From assembly GCA_965277745.1 (NCBI GenBank), contig OZ255837.1:620001-684000 (forward strand): a DNA stretch of 64,000 nt, given 5' to 3'. Origin of the DNA: G965277745 sp965277745. GTDB taxonomy: Bacteria > Pseudomonadota > Gammaproteobacteria > Cardiobacteriales > Cardiobacteriaceae. Under the pieces are notes generated by a model. That model searched no databases. It worked only from the letters and a program-made list of their open reading frames with translations, and was not told the DNA's origin. The position numbers and the translations under genes are program-made. Shown in pieces: positions 16,432-25,909 of this stretch; positions within the stretch are counted from its first letter, which is position 1, and each line of letters begins with the position of its first letter.

Positions 16432-17107
16432 GATCGCTTTCTCCACCTTGATCCCGGTCTTCTTCCGCGGCCATTTCGTGTAGCTGTTCGATCACCAACG
16501 CGGTTAAATCCGCCCTCGGACTGACATAGATCACGCCGGTATCGTTCAAGATCACATCGTATTCGTTGGCCTTGGCGATAGAGAGGATACGATCAAGCAC
16601 CTTGCGCTGTAGTTTGGACAACTCTTCGTTGCGCCGAACGCTGTAATTGTCACGCAAGGCGGCATCGCGACGCGCAACATCGCGACGTTTGGCGATCAAT
16701 TTTTTCTCGATGCTCGCGTAATCCTGTTCGCCGGAAAGCCTCTCCGCTTGCCGTTCCATCGTCTTGAGGGTGCGCTGCGCTTCGAGAAGTGCTTCCTTCT
16801 GCTGCTTGAACTCACGATCGAGGTCGTCGCGGATCGTTGCAAGCTGTGGAATGGAACGCATAATGCGGCGAAAATTGACGAAACCGAGGCGTAAGTTCGT
16901 CACTTGACGATCGAAAGCCTTGCCTTCACCCTTTGCAAGGGCAGGGTCGGAAACCGCCGAATCGGAAACACCGTCATCGTCGGCGAGACCGCTTTCGTCA
17001 CCGGGCAGCGGCGATGGCGCCGAAGGTTTCACCTGCGTGCCTTGCGCCGTCTGCCCCCATAGCCACGGCGCAAGGAGGAAAAAGACCGGCAAAGTAAGCC
17101 TTTTCAT
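16415..17107 (-). CDS. skp: OmpH/Skp-family periplasmic chaperone
   Basis: 230 residues. A holdase for outer-membrane protein precursors. A signal peptide (KRLTLPVFFLLAPWLWG) is followed by about 45 residues of acidic, proline/serine-rich linker (for example ESGLADDDGVSDSAVSD) before the OmpH domain starts near LRLGFVNFRRIMRSIPQ. A long coiled-coil tentacle region follows (about 90-175), and the C-terminal beta part contains YDVILNDTGVIYVSP. Typical Skp is about 160 residues with no such linker. The start overlaps the bamA stop by one base (TAATG). Confidence 0.92.
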   Translation of the reverse strand: MKRLTLPVFFLLAPWLWGQTAQGTQVKPSAPSPLPGDESGLADDDGVSDSAVSDPALAKGEGKAFDRQVTNLRLGFVNFRRIMRSIPQLATIRDDLDREFKQQKEALLEAQRTLKTMERQAERLSGEQDYASIEKKLIAKRRDVARRDAALRDNYSVRRNEELSKLQRKVLDRILSIAKANEYDVILNDTGVIYVSPRADLTALVIEQLHEMAAEEDRDQGGESDHESPR

Positions 17108-19443
17108 TAAAATCCCGCACCGATACTGAACTGGAAGTTCTCCTCCTCGTCGCCCTCTTTTTTGTTAAGCGGCACGCCATAGCTCAAATTGAGCAGCCCG
17201 AGCGGCGAATACCATTGCAAAAAAACTCCGGCCGAATAGCGCAAATCGGAAGTGTAGAACTCGTCCGTGTCCTTCCACACCGATCCCGCATCGAGAAAAG
17301 TTCCAACACGCAGCCTGTGGCTACGTTTATTGAAAGAGATCGGCAGCATCAGCGCCATCCCGCCGCTGACGAGAAAATCTCCGCCCGCTCTGTCTCCGTT
17401 ACTGTATTCCGGACCGATCGAACCGTAACTGTAGCCGCGCACTGTAGACAAGCCACCGGCATAATAACGACGATAAAACGGCAAGTGGGAATCATCGTCA
17501 CTGTAGCTGCCACCATAGCTGATTTTGCCGTGCAAATTGAAAACCAGGGAGTTGTTGTTTTCACCGGAGAAATAGGTCTTGTTGGCGTAATCAATGCGAT
17601 AATAGGTGGCGTCCGAACCCGGTGTCGTCATTTCCACATCGACACTGTTTCTCGCCCCTTTCCGCGGCATATAAGCGCTATTGGTGGTATCTCTCTGCCA
17701 GGCCGTGTTCAGCACGTATTCATTGAAAATACGGCCTTTGCGATCAAGATAGCCCGGCTTTTCACACCCAAGCTTGGAATTATTGATTTTTTTAATTTCG
17801 CAGGCAACATCGTTACCGGCATGAATGCTTACGCGGCGATAGCCACCCCCGGCGTAAATTTTCTGGTATTCGTTAAGCGGGTAACCGAAAGTCACCATCC
17901 CGCTCAGGTTGTCCGCCGTCCAGTCCGAGAGTTTTTCTTCTTTGTAATCATACTTGCTGTATCGGAAATTGTAGGCGATACTGATGCCGCTTTGGGTGAA
18001 ATACGGATCGACGTAGGAAATGCCGTAGGACTGATAAAGCTGGCTTCTCGCGAAATTCAGGTGGATGCGGTCGCCGCTGCCGAGAAAATTGTCATCACTG
18101 TACCCCAACGAAAACAAGGCGCCGCTCTTTTGCCCGTAGCCTACTCCACCCTGAATATTTCTGGTGTGGCGTTCCTTGATTGTGTAAAGGATATCGAGTT
18201 GATCGGGAAATTCGGACAAGGGCACGAGGGTTTTGTCGAGTGCTTCGACCTGCGGCAAGCGCAACAACCGCTCTTCCGAACGCTGCAAATTGGAAGCGGA
18301 GTACGGCGCCATTTCCTGCTGGCGCATCTCGCGACGTAAAACCGAGTCATAGGATTTGGCATTGCCGGTAAAGCTGATATGACGCACGGTATAACGTGTA
18401 TTCGGTGTGACGACCAAGGTGAGTTGCACGCGATGGGTGAGCGGTTCGGCATGCGGTACGACAGTGACATCGGCTTTGGCATAACCTTCATCGGCGAGGC
18501 GCAGCTTCACCGCATCCACCGTTTTTTTCACTTCCCCGCGGTTGTAGAGCACGTCTTTGCGAAAAGTCACCAGATTGTCGAGCTCCTCGCGGGGAATGAT
18601 CAAGGAACCGCTGAAATCATATTCTGTCAGGACATAGGGCTCGCCTTCATGGAAGTTGATGGTCAGATAGAGTTTGGTCTTGTCATCGGAAAGCGCGCTC
18701 TGGGTGGAAGTGATTTTGAAATCCATGAAGCCACGGTCGAAATAGAAATCCTGTAAGCGCTGTAAGTCGGCATTGAACTTTTCCGCGTTCAACTGATCGT
18801 TCTTGCTGAGAAACGAAAGCCAGTTCGTCGTCCCTGTGTCGAACAATTTCCCCAGTTGCCTGTCGCTGTAGATTTTGTTCCCGATAAACTGAATTTTCGC
18901 GATCTGCGCGGTACGGCCTTCGGAAATATCAAAAAGGATCGCGACACGTCCACGTGGCAGGAGCGTCACCGTTGGGATGATTTGCACCTGAAACTGGTTT
19001 TGTGCCTGATACTGCTTGTACAGCGCGTTGCTCATATCCTGCAAAATCGCCGGATCATAGGCTTTTCCTTCGGCGAAACCCGCCTTAGCGAAGGCCTTTT
19101 TGACCATCGTCGCGTCGATACTGTTATTGCCTTGCAAGGTGATGGAAGAAATGACCGGAAATTCCTTCACCCGCACGACGAGTGTCGTGCCGTCCTGAAC
19201 GAGGCCGACATCGGAAAACAGATGGGAGGCATACAGATCGCTGACGGCCTTGGCGGCATTGTCCGGATCTATCGTTTGCCCCGGTTTGACCGGCAGATAG
19301 GAAAACACGGTCCCGGCCGAAACCCTTTGCAGACCCTCGACGCGAATATCCCTGACGACGAACGGCCGAGCTAAGATGGCGCCGCTCAAGGCGATGGTGA
19401 GGACAAAGACGAGCGCCTGGCGATACGACAAGAAAAATGGCAT
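17107..19443 (-). CDS. bamA: outer-membrane protein assembly factor BamA
   Basis: 778 residues, an Omp85 insertase. A signal peptide (LVFVLTIALSGAILA) is followed by RPFVVRDIRVEGLQRVSAGT, the start of five POTRA domains (to about 430), and then the 16-strand barrel. The conserved VRGYS of loop 6 and a terminal Phe (FSIGAGF) are present. The start is the ATG 29 residues before the mature N-terminus; earlier in-frame starts run into the divergent aat region. Head of the bam-skp-lpx block, with 130 bases to divergent aat. Confidence 0.96.
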   Translation of the reverse strand: MPFFLSYRQALVFVLTIALSGAILARPFVVRDIRVEGLQRVSAGTVFSYLPVKPGQTIDPDNAAKAVSDLYASHLFSDVGLVQDGTTLVVRVKEFPVISSITLQGNNSIDATMVKKAFAKAGFAEGKAYDPAILQDMSNALYKQYQAQNQFQVQIIPTVTLLPRGRVAILFDISEGRTAQIAKIQFIGNKIYSDRQLGKLFDTGTTNWLSFLSKNDQLNAEKFNADLQRLQDFYFDRGFMDFKITSTQSALSDDKTKLYLTINFHEGEPYVLTEYDFSGSLIIPREELDNLVTFRKDVLYNRGEVKKTVDAVKLRLADEGYAKADVTVVPHAEPLTHRVQLTLVVTPNTRYTVRHISFTGNAKSYDSVLRREMRQQEMAPYSASNLQRSEERLLRLPQVEALDKTLVPLSEFPDQLDILYTIKERHTRNIQGGVGYGQKSGALFSLGYSDDNFLGSGDRIHLNFARSQLYQSYGISYVDPYFTQSGISIAYNFRYSKYDYKEEKLSDWTADNLSGMVTFGYPLNEYQKIYAGGGYRRVSIHAGNDVACEIKKINNSKLGCEKPGYLDRKGRIFNEYVLNTAWQRDTTNSAYMPRKGARNSVDVEMTTPGSDATYYRIDYANKTYFSGENNNSLVFNLHGKISYGGSYSDDDSHLPFYRRYYAGGLSTVRGYSYGSIGPEYSNGDRAGGDFLVSGGMALMLPISFNKRSHRLRVGTFLDAGSVWKDTDEFYTSDLRYSAGVFLQWYSPLGLLNLSYGVPLNKKEGDEEENFQFSIGAGF

Positions 19444-19573
19444 GACGGATTCCAACGGTGAAGCGAATGTGGCATGATACCAAAGCGGTTTTCGCTCTGG
19501 CAAACGATATGCGTCATCATCTTCGCAACCGCCGAACATAGCGAGACCGCCTATTTCCACAAACCTCGTCGCC

Positions 19574-20263
19574 ATGATAGATTCCACCGCTTTTTTCCCC
19601 GCGGTCAAAACAGCCGATCACAGCGGATTGCTCGCCATCAGTTCCTCGCTTGACGCGGAACAGACGTTCACCGCCCATTGCCGGGGCATTTTTCCATGGC
19701 CTGACAGCGAGGAAACAATACTATGGTGGGCCCCCGATCCACGGGCGCTCATCCGCACCGAGCGGATCCATGTCAGCCGTTCCCTGCGCCGCCAGATGCG
19801 CAAGGGAAACTATACCCTGCGCTATGACCACGCCTTCGACGCGGTGATCGAGTTGTGCGCGAGACGGCACGGTCGCAGCTGGATTACACCGTCCCTGATC
19901 CGCACCTATCGCGAACTCTTTGCCGAGGGCCGCGCCCACAGCTGTGAATTCTGGCAAGCGGGGATTCTGCGCGGCGGGCTTTACGGCGTCTGTCTTGACC
20001 GCGTCTTCTGCGGCGAATCGATGTTCGGTCTCGTCGACGGCGCATCGAAGATCGTTCTCGTCGCGCTCAGCCTCGCTCTCGCCGCGCACGGTGTCGAGGT
20101 GCTCGACATCCAATTTCTAAGTCCCCATCTTCGTTCCATGGGCGGCGAGGAAATCCCGCGGGCGCATTATCAACGCCTGCTCGGCGGCACTCCCGATCGC
20201 CTGCGCGGCAGATGGCGGGAAAGCGCGGAGGGATTTGCCATCGATTCCGTTTCCCGACCTTGA
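19574..20263 (+). CDS. aat: leucyl/phenylalanyl-tRNA-protein transferase
   Basis: 229 residues. An N-end-rule enzyme that attaches Leu or Phe to proteins beginning with Arg or Lys, targeting them to ClpAP. Recognised by CRGIFPWPDSEETILWWAPDPRA-type sequence (37-57), FCGESMFGLVDGASKIVL and LDIQFLSPHLRSMGGEEIPR. The C-terminal tail is short and ordinary. Divergent from bamA; the promoter must lie in the 130-base gap, but I see no strong hexamers. No clpA or clpS is nearby. Confidence 0.95.
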   Translation: MIDSTAFFPAVKTADHSGLLAISSSLDAEQTFTAHCRGIFPWPDSEETILWWAPDPRALIRTERIHVSRSLRRQMRKGNYTLRYDHAFDAVIELCARRHGRSWITPSLIRTYRELFAEGRAHSCEFWQAGILRGGLYGVCLDRVFCGESMFGLVDGASKIVLVALSLALAAHGVEVLDIQFLSPHLRSMGGEEIPRAHYQRLLGGTPDRLRGRWRESAEGFAIDSVSRP

Positions 20264-20516
20264 AAGCGGCGACGGCATTTTTCTGTGCATCCTCTTTGCC
20301 GCGAAGAAAGCGCGCGCGCGTGCCTTGTCCCGGAATCGAGAGCTGCGACCCGTCTCTTGTCGTTACCATCGCCGCCGCCTCTCCGGCAGGCGCCATCGCT
20401 CGCCCGGTTTTCCAATGGCGCGTCATTTACGGCGGCGAGCGCCAATCCTTCTCCCCCGGCAAACCGGAAGTGAATCCCTGGCGCGCCGGGCGCGCTTGGA
20501 AACGGCAACGGTTGAA
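20264..20516. other. convergent intergenic region, aat / parC
   Basis: The 253 bases between two gene ends are GC-rich. Frames cross them on both strands, but none has a start signal or a recognised product, and no clear terminator hairpin with a T-run is visible. Confidence 0.4.
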
Positions 20517-22760
20517 TTACTCATCTGGCGATTTTTCCATTACTTCCACCCGATCGACCTTGCGGTATCCTTTGGGCAGCCAGTATCCTTTAAAACCGCG
20601 CTCACCGAGGTAGGCCTCCTGTTCGCGGGCGGAAATGCGCATATACTGGCGCCCACAGGTAAGACGAAGATCGGCCTGTGGCGAAACGACGCGCAGTTGA
20701 ACAAGACGAACACCCTCGGTGAAGGCTTTTTTCGCGATCGCGATGATCCGCCCCCCCTTACCCTTGCTCATCAGCGGCAGGGACGATGCGGCGACGAGCA
20801 CCGCGCGTCCTTCACTGCTGACGGCAAGCAAGCGCTCCCTTCCCCCTGCCGCGAGCGGCAGGAGAAAGCGCGCCTGCGCCTCCTTGCCGGGATGGAACAG
20901 CGTCTTGCCGGTTTTGGTTTTGGCGAGCAAGTCGCTGCCTTTGACCACAAAACCGTAACCGTTATCGCCGGCCACCACATAGGAACGCGTTTCCTCAATG
21001 ACCGCGGTGGCGATGATATCGCTGCCGGCGGCAAGGGCGAGCGAACTGGACAGCGGTTCGCCATAACCGCGCGCCGACGGCAATCCATGCAAGGCCAAGG
21101 TATAACAACGTCCACTGTCGGCGAGCAGGCAAACGGACTGGTTGCTTTTCGCCGCGAGTTGCAGCAGGAAAGCGTCTCCGCTCTTGTAGTTGAGGGTGGC
21201 GCCATCGACCTGATGACCTTTCGCGCCGCGTACCCAGCCCATTTTCGAAAGCACCAGCGTCACCGCCTCGCTCGGCAGAAGTTCGCTTTCCTCGAGCGCC
21301 TGCGCCGCATCGCGTTCCACCAATACGGTACGGCGCCGGTCGCCGTATGCCTCGATATCTTCGCCAAGTTCTTGGGAAACCTGCGTGATCAGCGCCGCAC
21401 GGTCGGCGAGGAGATGCTGCAACGCGGTTTTTTCGCACGACAACGCGATCTGTTCGTCGCGGATTTTCCTTTCTTCGAGTTTGGCCAAATGACGCAGGCG
21501 CGTGTTGAGTATCGCTTCCGCCTGGTCATCGCTGAGGGAAAAATAGGCTGTCAGCGCGGCTTTCGGTTCGTCCGCTTCACGGAGAATACGGATCACGGCA
21601 TCAAGATCAAGATAAATGGCGAGCAACGCTTCGAGAATATGCAATCGCGCCCGTACGGCCTCGAGACGATGGCGGAGACGTTTGACGAGCGTTTCTTCGC
21701 GAAATTGCAACCATTCGCCGAGCATTTCGCGCAGCCCTTTCACCCGCGGGCGGCCGTCGAGCCCAATCATGTTACAGTGCACGCGCACCGTTTTTTCGAG
21801 TTCGGTGGTCGCGAACAGATGGCGCATCAAACGCGCGCCGTCCACGCGCCGGGAACGCGGCACCAGCACCAGGCGGATCGCCTGCTCATGATCGGATTCA
21901 TCGCGCAGATCCTCAAGCCAAGGCAACTTTTTCTCTTGCATCTGCTTGGCGATCTGCTCTTGCACGCGCGCGCCGGAAACCTGATACGGCAGTTGTTCGA
22001 TGACGATATCGCCGTTTTCCTCGCGGGAAAATTTCGCACGTAGCCGCAGCGTGCCGCTGCCTGTCTCATAGAGCTTTTCCAGTTCGTCACGCGGCGTGAT
22101 CAGTTCACCGCCGCCTGGAAAATCCGGTCCCTGAATGTATTGCATCAAGGCGGCGCTGTCGAGGGAAGGATCGGCAAGCAGGGCGCGGCAGGCGGCGACC
22201 ACTTCGCGCAAATTGTGCGGCGGAATGTCGGTGCTCATGCCGACCGCGATGCCGCTGCCGCCATTGAGCAAAATATTAGGCAGACGCGCTGGCAGTTGCT
22301 GTGGTTCTTTCAGGGTGCCGTCGAAATTCGCCACCCACGCCACCGTGCCCTGATCAAGCTCTTGCAACAGCGCCTTCGCGTACGCGGTAAGACGCGATTC
22401 GGTATAGCGCATCGCCGCGAAGGATTTCGGATCGTCCGGGCTCCCCCAGTTGCCCTGACCGTCGACGAGGGGATAGCGATAGGAAAATGGCTGCGCCATC
22501 AGCACCATTGCCTCGTAGCAGGCGGAATCGCCATGCGGATGGTATTTACCGAGCACATCGCCGACCGTGCGCGCCGATTTCTTGTGCTTGGCCGAGGCGG
22601 AAAGCCCCAATTCGCTCATCGCGTAGACGAGCCGGCGCTGCACCGGTTTGAGCCCGTCGGCGATATGCGGCAGAGCGCGATCAAGAATGACATACATCGC
22701 ATAATCGAGATAGGCTTTTTCGGTAAAACCTTCGAGTGGCCGACGTTCGTCAACAAGCAT
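20517..22760 (-). CDS. parC: DNA topoisomerase IV subunit A
   Basis: 747 residues. The cleavage/rejoining subunit of topoisomerase IV, which decatenates daughter chromosomes. The catalytic Tyr119 is in AAMRYTESRL. The quinolone-resistance region reads HPHGDSACYE, with the sensitive-type Ser79 and Glu83 (equivalent to E. coli Ser80 and Glu84). The C-terminal beta-pinwheel includes DIIATAVIEETRSYVVAGD. It starts on the last base of the parE stop (TAATG), so the two subunits are coupled. Confidence 0.97.
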   Translation of the reverse strand: MLVDERRPLEGFTEKAYLDYAMYVILDRALPHIADGLKPVQRRLVYAMSELGLSASAKHKKSARTVGDVLGKYHPHGDSACYEAMVLMAQPFSYRYPLVDGQGNWGSPDDPKSFAAMRYTESRLTAYAKALLQELDQGTVAWVANFDGTLKEPQQLPARLPNILLNGGSGIAVGMSTDIPPHNLREVVAACRALLADPSLDSAALMQYIQGPDFPGGGELITPRDELEKLYETGSGTLRLRAKFSREENGDIVIEQLPYQVSGARVQEQIAKQMQEKKLPWLEDLRDESDHEQAIRLVLVPRSRRVDGARLMRHLFATTELEKTVRVHCNMIGLDGRPRVKGLREMLGEWLQFREETLVKRLRHRLEAVRARLHILEALLAIYLDLDAVIRILREADEPKAALTAYFSLSDDQAEAILNTRLRHLAKLEERKIRDEQIALSCEKTALQHLLADRAALITQVSQELGEDIEAYGDRRRTVLVERDAAQALEESELLPSEAVTLVLSKMGWVRGAKGHQVDGATLNYKSGDAFLLQLAAKSNQSVCLLADSGRCYTLALHGLPSARGYGEPLSSSLALAAGSDIIATAVIEETRSYVVAGDNGYGFVVKGSDLLAKTKTGKTLFHPGKEAQARFLLPLAAGGRERLLAVSSEGRAVLVAASSLPLMSKGKGGRIIAIAKKAFTEGVRLVQLRVVSPQADLRLTCGRQYMRISAREQEAYLGERGFKGYWLPKGYRKVDRVEVMEKSPDE

Positions 22761-24679
22761 TAGCGTTCTCCCAACGGTTCACTCTCAAGAGCATCGAGAT
22801 TCTCCGCGATATCCCCTTTTTCCTCCAACCAGGCGCGCCGGTCGCCGCTACGCTTTTTCGCAAGCAGCATGTCCATGACCAATTCCGCCGCATGAACATC
22901 AAGGGCCAACTGGACCAGACGGCGAGTAGTCGGATCCATGGTAGTCTCACGCAACTGCGGTGGATTCATTTCCCCAAGCCCTTTGAAACGGGTGACCTGG
23001 ATTTTTCCATTGAAACCGTCGTCGTGAATTTTGTCGATCAGACGATCGCGCTCGTCGTTATCGAGTGCGTACTCGACGCGCTTGCCAGCGTCTATACGGT
23101 AAAGCGGCGGCATCGCGACGTACAGATGGCCCGCTTCAACCAGCGCCGGGAAATGACGCACCATCAACGCGCAAATCAAGGTGGCGATATGCAAGCCATC
23201 GGAATCGGCATCGGCGAGGATACAGATTTTTCCGTAACGCAGCGCGGACAGATCACGGCTGCCCGGATCGACGCCGATCGCCACCGCGATATCATGCACC
23301 TCTTGGCTGGCCATCACCTCGTCGGAGGTAACTTCCCAAGTGTTCAGTATTTTCCCACGCAACGGCATGATCGCCTGTGTCTGCCGGTCGCGTGCCTGTT
23401 TCGCTGAACCGCCAGCGGAATCGCCTTCCACGAGAAACAATTCCGTCTCTTCCAGATCCTGACGCACGCAATCGGCGAGCTTGCCTGGTAACGCCGGCCC
23501 CTGACTGATTTTCTTGCGCGCCACTTTTTTCGTCTCGCGCAGACGCTTGTGGGCACGATCGATCGCGCGCTCGGCGAGCGCCTCGCCAAAGGCACCATGC
23601 TGATTGAGGTAAAGCCCGAACAGATCGGTGACCACCGCGCTCACCCAGGCGGCACAATGTCGTGAACTGAGCCGTTCCTTGGTTTGGCTTGCGAACTGCG
23701 GATCGGGAATTTTCACCGACAGCACATACTGACAGCCTTCCCACACATCTTCCGGCGCCAATTTGACGCCGCGCGGCAACAGTTGGCGGAATTCGCAGAA
23801 TTCGCGCAAGGCATCGACCAAGCCGCTGCGCAGCCCGTTGACATGGGTGCCACCACCGCTTGTCGGAATCAGATTCGCGTAACTTTCGTAGACACCGGCG
23901 CCACCCGCCGCCTCCGACCAGGCGAGCGCCAGATCGATTCGCCCCTGTTCATCCTCGTGAGAAAGGGTGAACGGCTCTTGCGGCAGACACTCCCGTTCTT
24001 GCAGCGCCTCGCGAAGATAAGCGAAAAGCCCGTCCTGAAAGCACCAAGTTTCGCTCGTCGCACTGTTTTCGTCGTGGAATTCAATGGTAAGTCCCGCACA
24101 CAGCACCGCCTTGGCTTTCAGGACATGGGTCAGACGATTGACGGAAAACGCCGCGCTGTCGAAATACTTTTTCTCCGGCCAGAAACGCAGAAAAGTGCCG
24201 TGACGCCTTTTGCCGATCGCTTCGACCACCCTGAGCGGCGTGACCACCCAACCCTGTTCACAAGCGATGCGGTAGCGCCCACCGTCACGCTCAATGCTGA
24301 CTTCGAGTCGTCGCGACAGGGCGTTGACCACCGACACGCCGACGCCGTGCAGGCCACCGGAGAAAGCGTAGTTTTTATGAGAAAACTTACCACCGGCATG
24401 GAGGCGGGTAAGGATCAGTTCCACGCCGGAGACTTTCTCTTGCGGATGCTCGTCGACCGGCATCCCGCGTCCATCGTCGCCAACACCGAGAGAGCCGTCG
24501 CGATAAAGGGTTACGACAATCCGTCCGGCGTGTCCGGCAAGCGCCTCGTCGACGCTGTTGTCGATGACTTCCTGGGCAAGATGGTTCGGCCGGGTGGTAT
24601 CGGTATACATGCCGGGACGTCTTTTCACCGGATCGAGCCCCTTCAGCAACTCCAGATCCGCAGCGCGATATTGACTCAT
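22760..24679 (-). CDS. parE: DNA topoisomerase IV subunit B
   Basis: 639 residues. The ATPase subunit of topoisomerase IV. The GHKL fold shows EVIDNSVDEALAG, GDDGRGMPVDEH and GGLHGVGVSVVNALS in order; the TOPRIM domain has EGDSAGGSAKQARDR, PLRGKILNTWE and DADSDGLHI. It starts six bases after the pilU stop and overlaps parC by one base, forming a pilT-pilU-parE-parC run on one strand. Confidence 0.97.
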   Translation of the reverse strand: MSQYRAADLELLKGLDPVKRRPGMYTDTTRPNHLAQEVIDNSVDEALAGHAGRIVVTLYRDGSLGVGDDGRGMPVDEHPQEKVSGVELILTRLHAGGKFSHKNYAFSGGLHGVGVSVVNALSRRLEVSIERDGGRYRIACEQGWVVTPLRVVEAIGKRRHGTFLRFWPEKKYFDSAAFSVNRLTHVLKAKAVLCAGLTIEFHDENSATSETWCFQDGLFAYLREALQERECLPQEPFTLSHEDEQGRIDLALAWSEAAGGAGVYESYANLIPTSGGGTHVNGLRSGLVDALREFCEFRQLLPRGVKLAPEDVWEGCQYVLSVKIPDPQFASQTKERLSSRHCAAWVSAVVTDLFGLYLNQHGAFGEALAERAIDRAHKRLRETKKVARKKISQGPALPGKLADCVRQDLEETELFLVEGDSAGGSAKQARDRQTQAIMPLRGKILNTWEVTSDEVMASQEVHDIAVAIGVDPGSRDLSALRYGKICILADADSDGLHIATLICALMVRHFPALVEAGHLYVAMPPLYRIDAGKRVEYALDNDERDRLIDKIHDDGFNGKIQVTRFKGLGEMNPPQLRETTMDPTTRRLVQLALDVHAAELVMDMLLAKKRSGDRRAWLEEKGDIAENLDALESEPLGER

Positions 24680-24685
24680 CCGAAA

Positions 24686-25900
24686 TCAAGAACGTGACAA
24701 ACGACGTTCCTCTCGCGCTTTTTTCAGCAGTTCGTGTTCGAGGCTGTCTTCGGACTGCACCTCGTAGGATTCTCCGGCGCCCATGAGGCCCTCCGGTAGC
24801 GGCCGTTGCGAATGGTTGCGCAGGCGTATTCGGAAATCGTTCGGTGAACGCACAAAACGCATCGCATTTTCGTAATTGATCACTTCGCGTTCATAAAGAT
24901 CGAAAATACAACGATCGAAACTGAACACGCCCTTCTCCGCATCGCCGCGTTCGAGCGCTTCATGGATTTTGTCGGTCTGCCCTTCCAGGATCAATTCCTG
25001 AATATACGGTGTTTTCATCATCATTTCCATCGCCATCACGCGCCCGCCGCCGACGCGCGGTAGAAGACGCTGGACGATGAGGCAACGCAGACTTTCGGCC
25101 AGATCCATTTGCAGTTTTTCGCGGTGATCGAGAGAGAAAAAATTATAGACACGTTCAATCGCCTGCACCGAGTTCGTCGCGTGCAACGTGGCAAGACACA
25201 GATGACCGGTTTCGGCGAAATGCATCGCGTATCGCATCGTTTCTTCATCGCGGATTTCCCCGATCAGGATGACATCCGGTGCCTCGCGCAGAGAATTTCT
25301 CAGCGCTGTGGCGTAGTCCTTGGTGTCCACGCCAACCTCGCGCTGGATCACCAGGCTGCTTCGGCAAAGATGCATGAATTCTATCGGATCTTCGACGGTG
25401 ATAATGTGATTGTGTGAATTTTGGTTGCGATGTCTGATCATCGCAGCGAGCGTGGTCGATTTCCCGTGGCCGGTCGCCCCGATCACGATCACCAGCCCGC
25501 GGCGCAGCATCGCCAATTTTTCGAGCAACTGCGGCTGCGGCAGATCGAGTTCCGCGATTTGCGGAACGCTCGTGGGAATCAAACGCAGCACCAGCCCCGG
25601 CATGCTTTTCTGCATGTAGACATTGACGCGAAGATAGGTCACCCCGGGCACTTCGACCATCATGTTGAGCTCGTTCGTGTCGATGAACTCGCGATAGGAA
25701 TTCGCATGCGCGATCTCTTTGATCACATGGAAGACATCTGCTTTGTCGAGAAACATCTTTTTCAGATAATGCAGTTGCCCGTCGGTTTTCACCGCCACGT
25801 AACTTTGCGAATTGATAAAAATATCCGACGCTTTTTTCTCGGCGGCGAACGCTACCAGTTTGTCGAACCATTCGCGGACGCGTTCCTTGTCGATCTGCAT
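24686..25900 (-). CDS. pilU: PilU, PilT-like pilus retraction ATPase
   Basis: 404 residues. An accessory hexameric ATPase that works with PilT in type IV pilus retraction. Walker A is GATGHGKSTTLAAM (His in place of the usual Ser), the Asp box is ITVEDPIEF, Walker B is DVILIGEIRDEE and the His box is LATLHATNSVQAIERV. The C-terminal extension of about 40 residues beyond PilT length (SYEVQSEDSLEHELL) is typical of PilU. It lies nine bases after pilT. Confidence 0.95.
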   Translation of the reverse strand: MQIDKERVREWFDKLVAFAAEKKASDIFINSQSYVAVKTDGQLHYLKKMFLDKADVFHVIKEIAHANSYREFIDTNELNMMVEVPGVTYLRVNVYMQKSMPGLVLRLIPTSVPQIAELDLPQPQLLEKLAMLRRGLVIVIGATGHGKSTTLAAMIRHRNQNSHNHIITVEDPIEFMHLCRSSLVIQREVGVDTKDYATALRNSLREAPDVILIGEIRDEETMRYAMHFAETGHLCLATLHATNSVQAIERVYNFFSLDHREKLQMDLAESLRCLIVQRLLPRVGGGRVMAMEMMMKTPYIQELILEGQTDKIHEALERGDAEKGVFSFDRCIFDLYEREVINYENAMRFVRSPNDFRIRLRNHSQRPLPEGLMGAGESYEVQSEDSLEHELLKKAREERRLSRS

Positions 25901-25909
25901 ACCTCCTCC

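Noticed and set aside
17215..18339. 374-residue plus-strand frame opposite bamA
   Set aside because: Shadow of the BamA barrel and POTRA coding sequence.
20235..22043. 602-residue plus-strand frame opposite parC
   Set aside because: Shadow of the conserved parC gene; no ribosome binding site and nonsensical composition.
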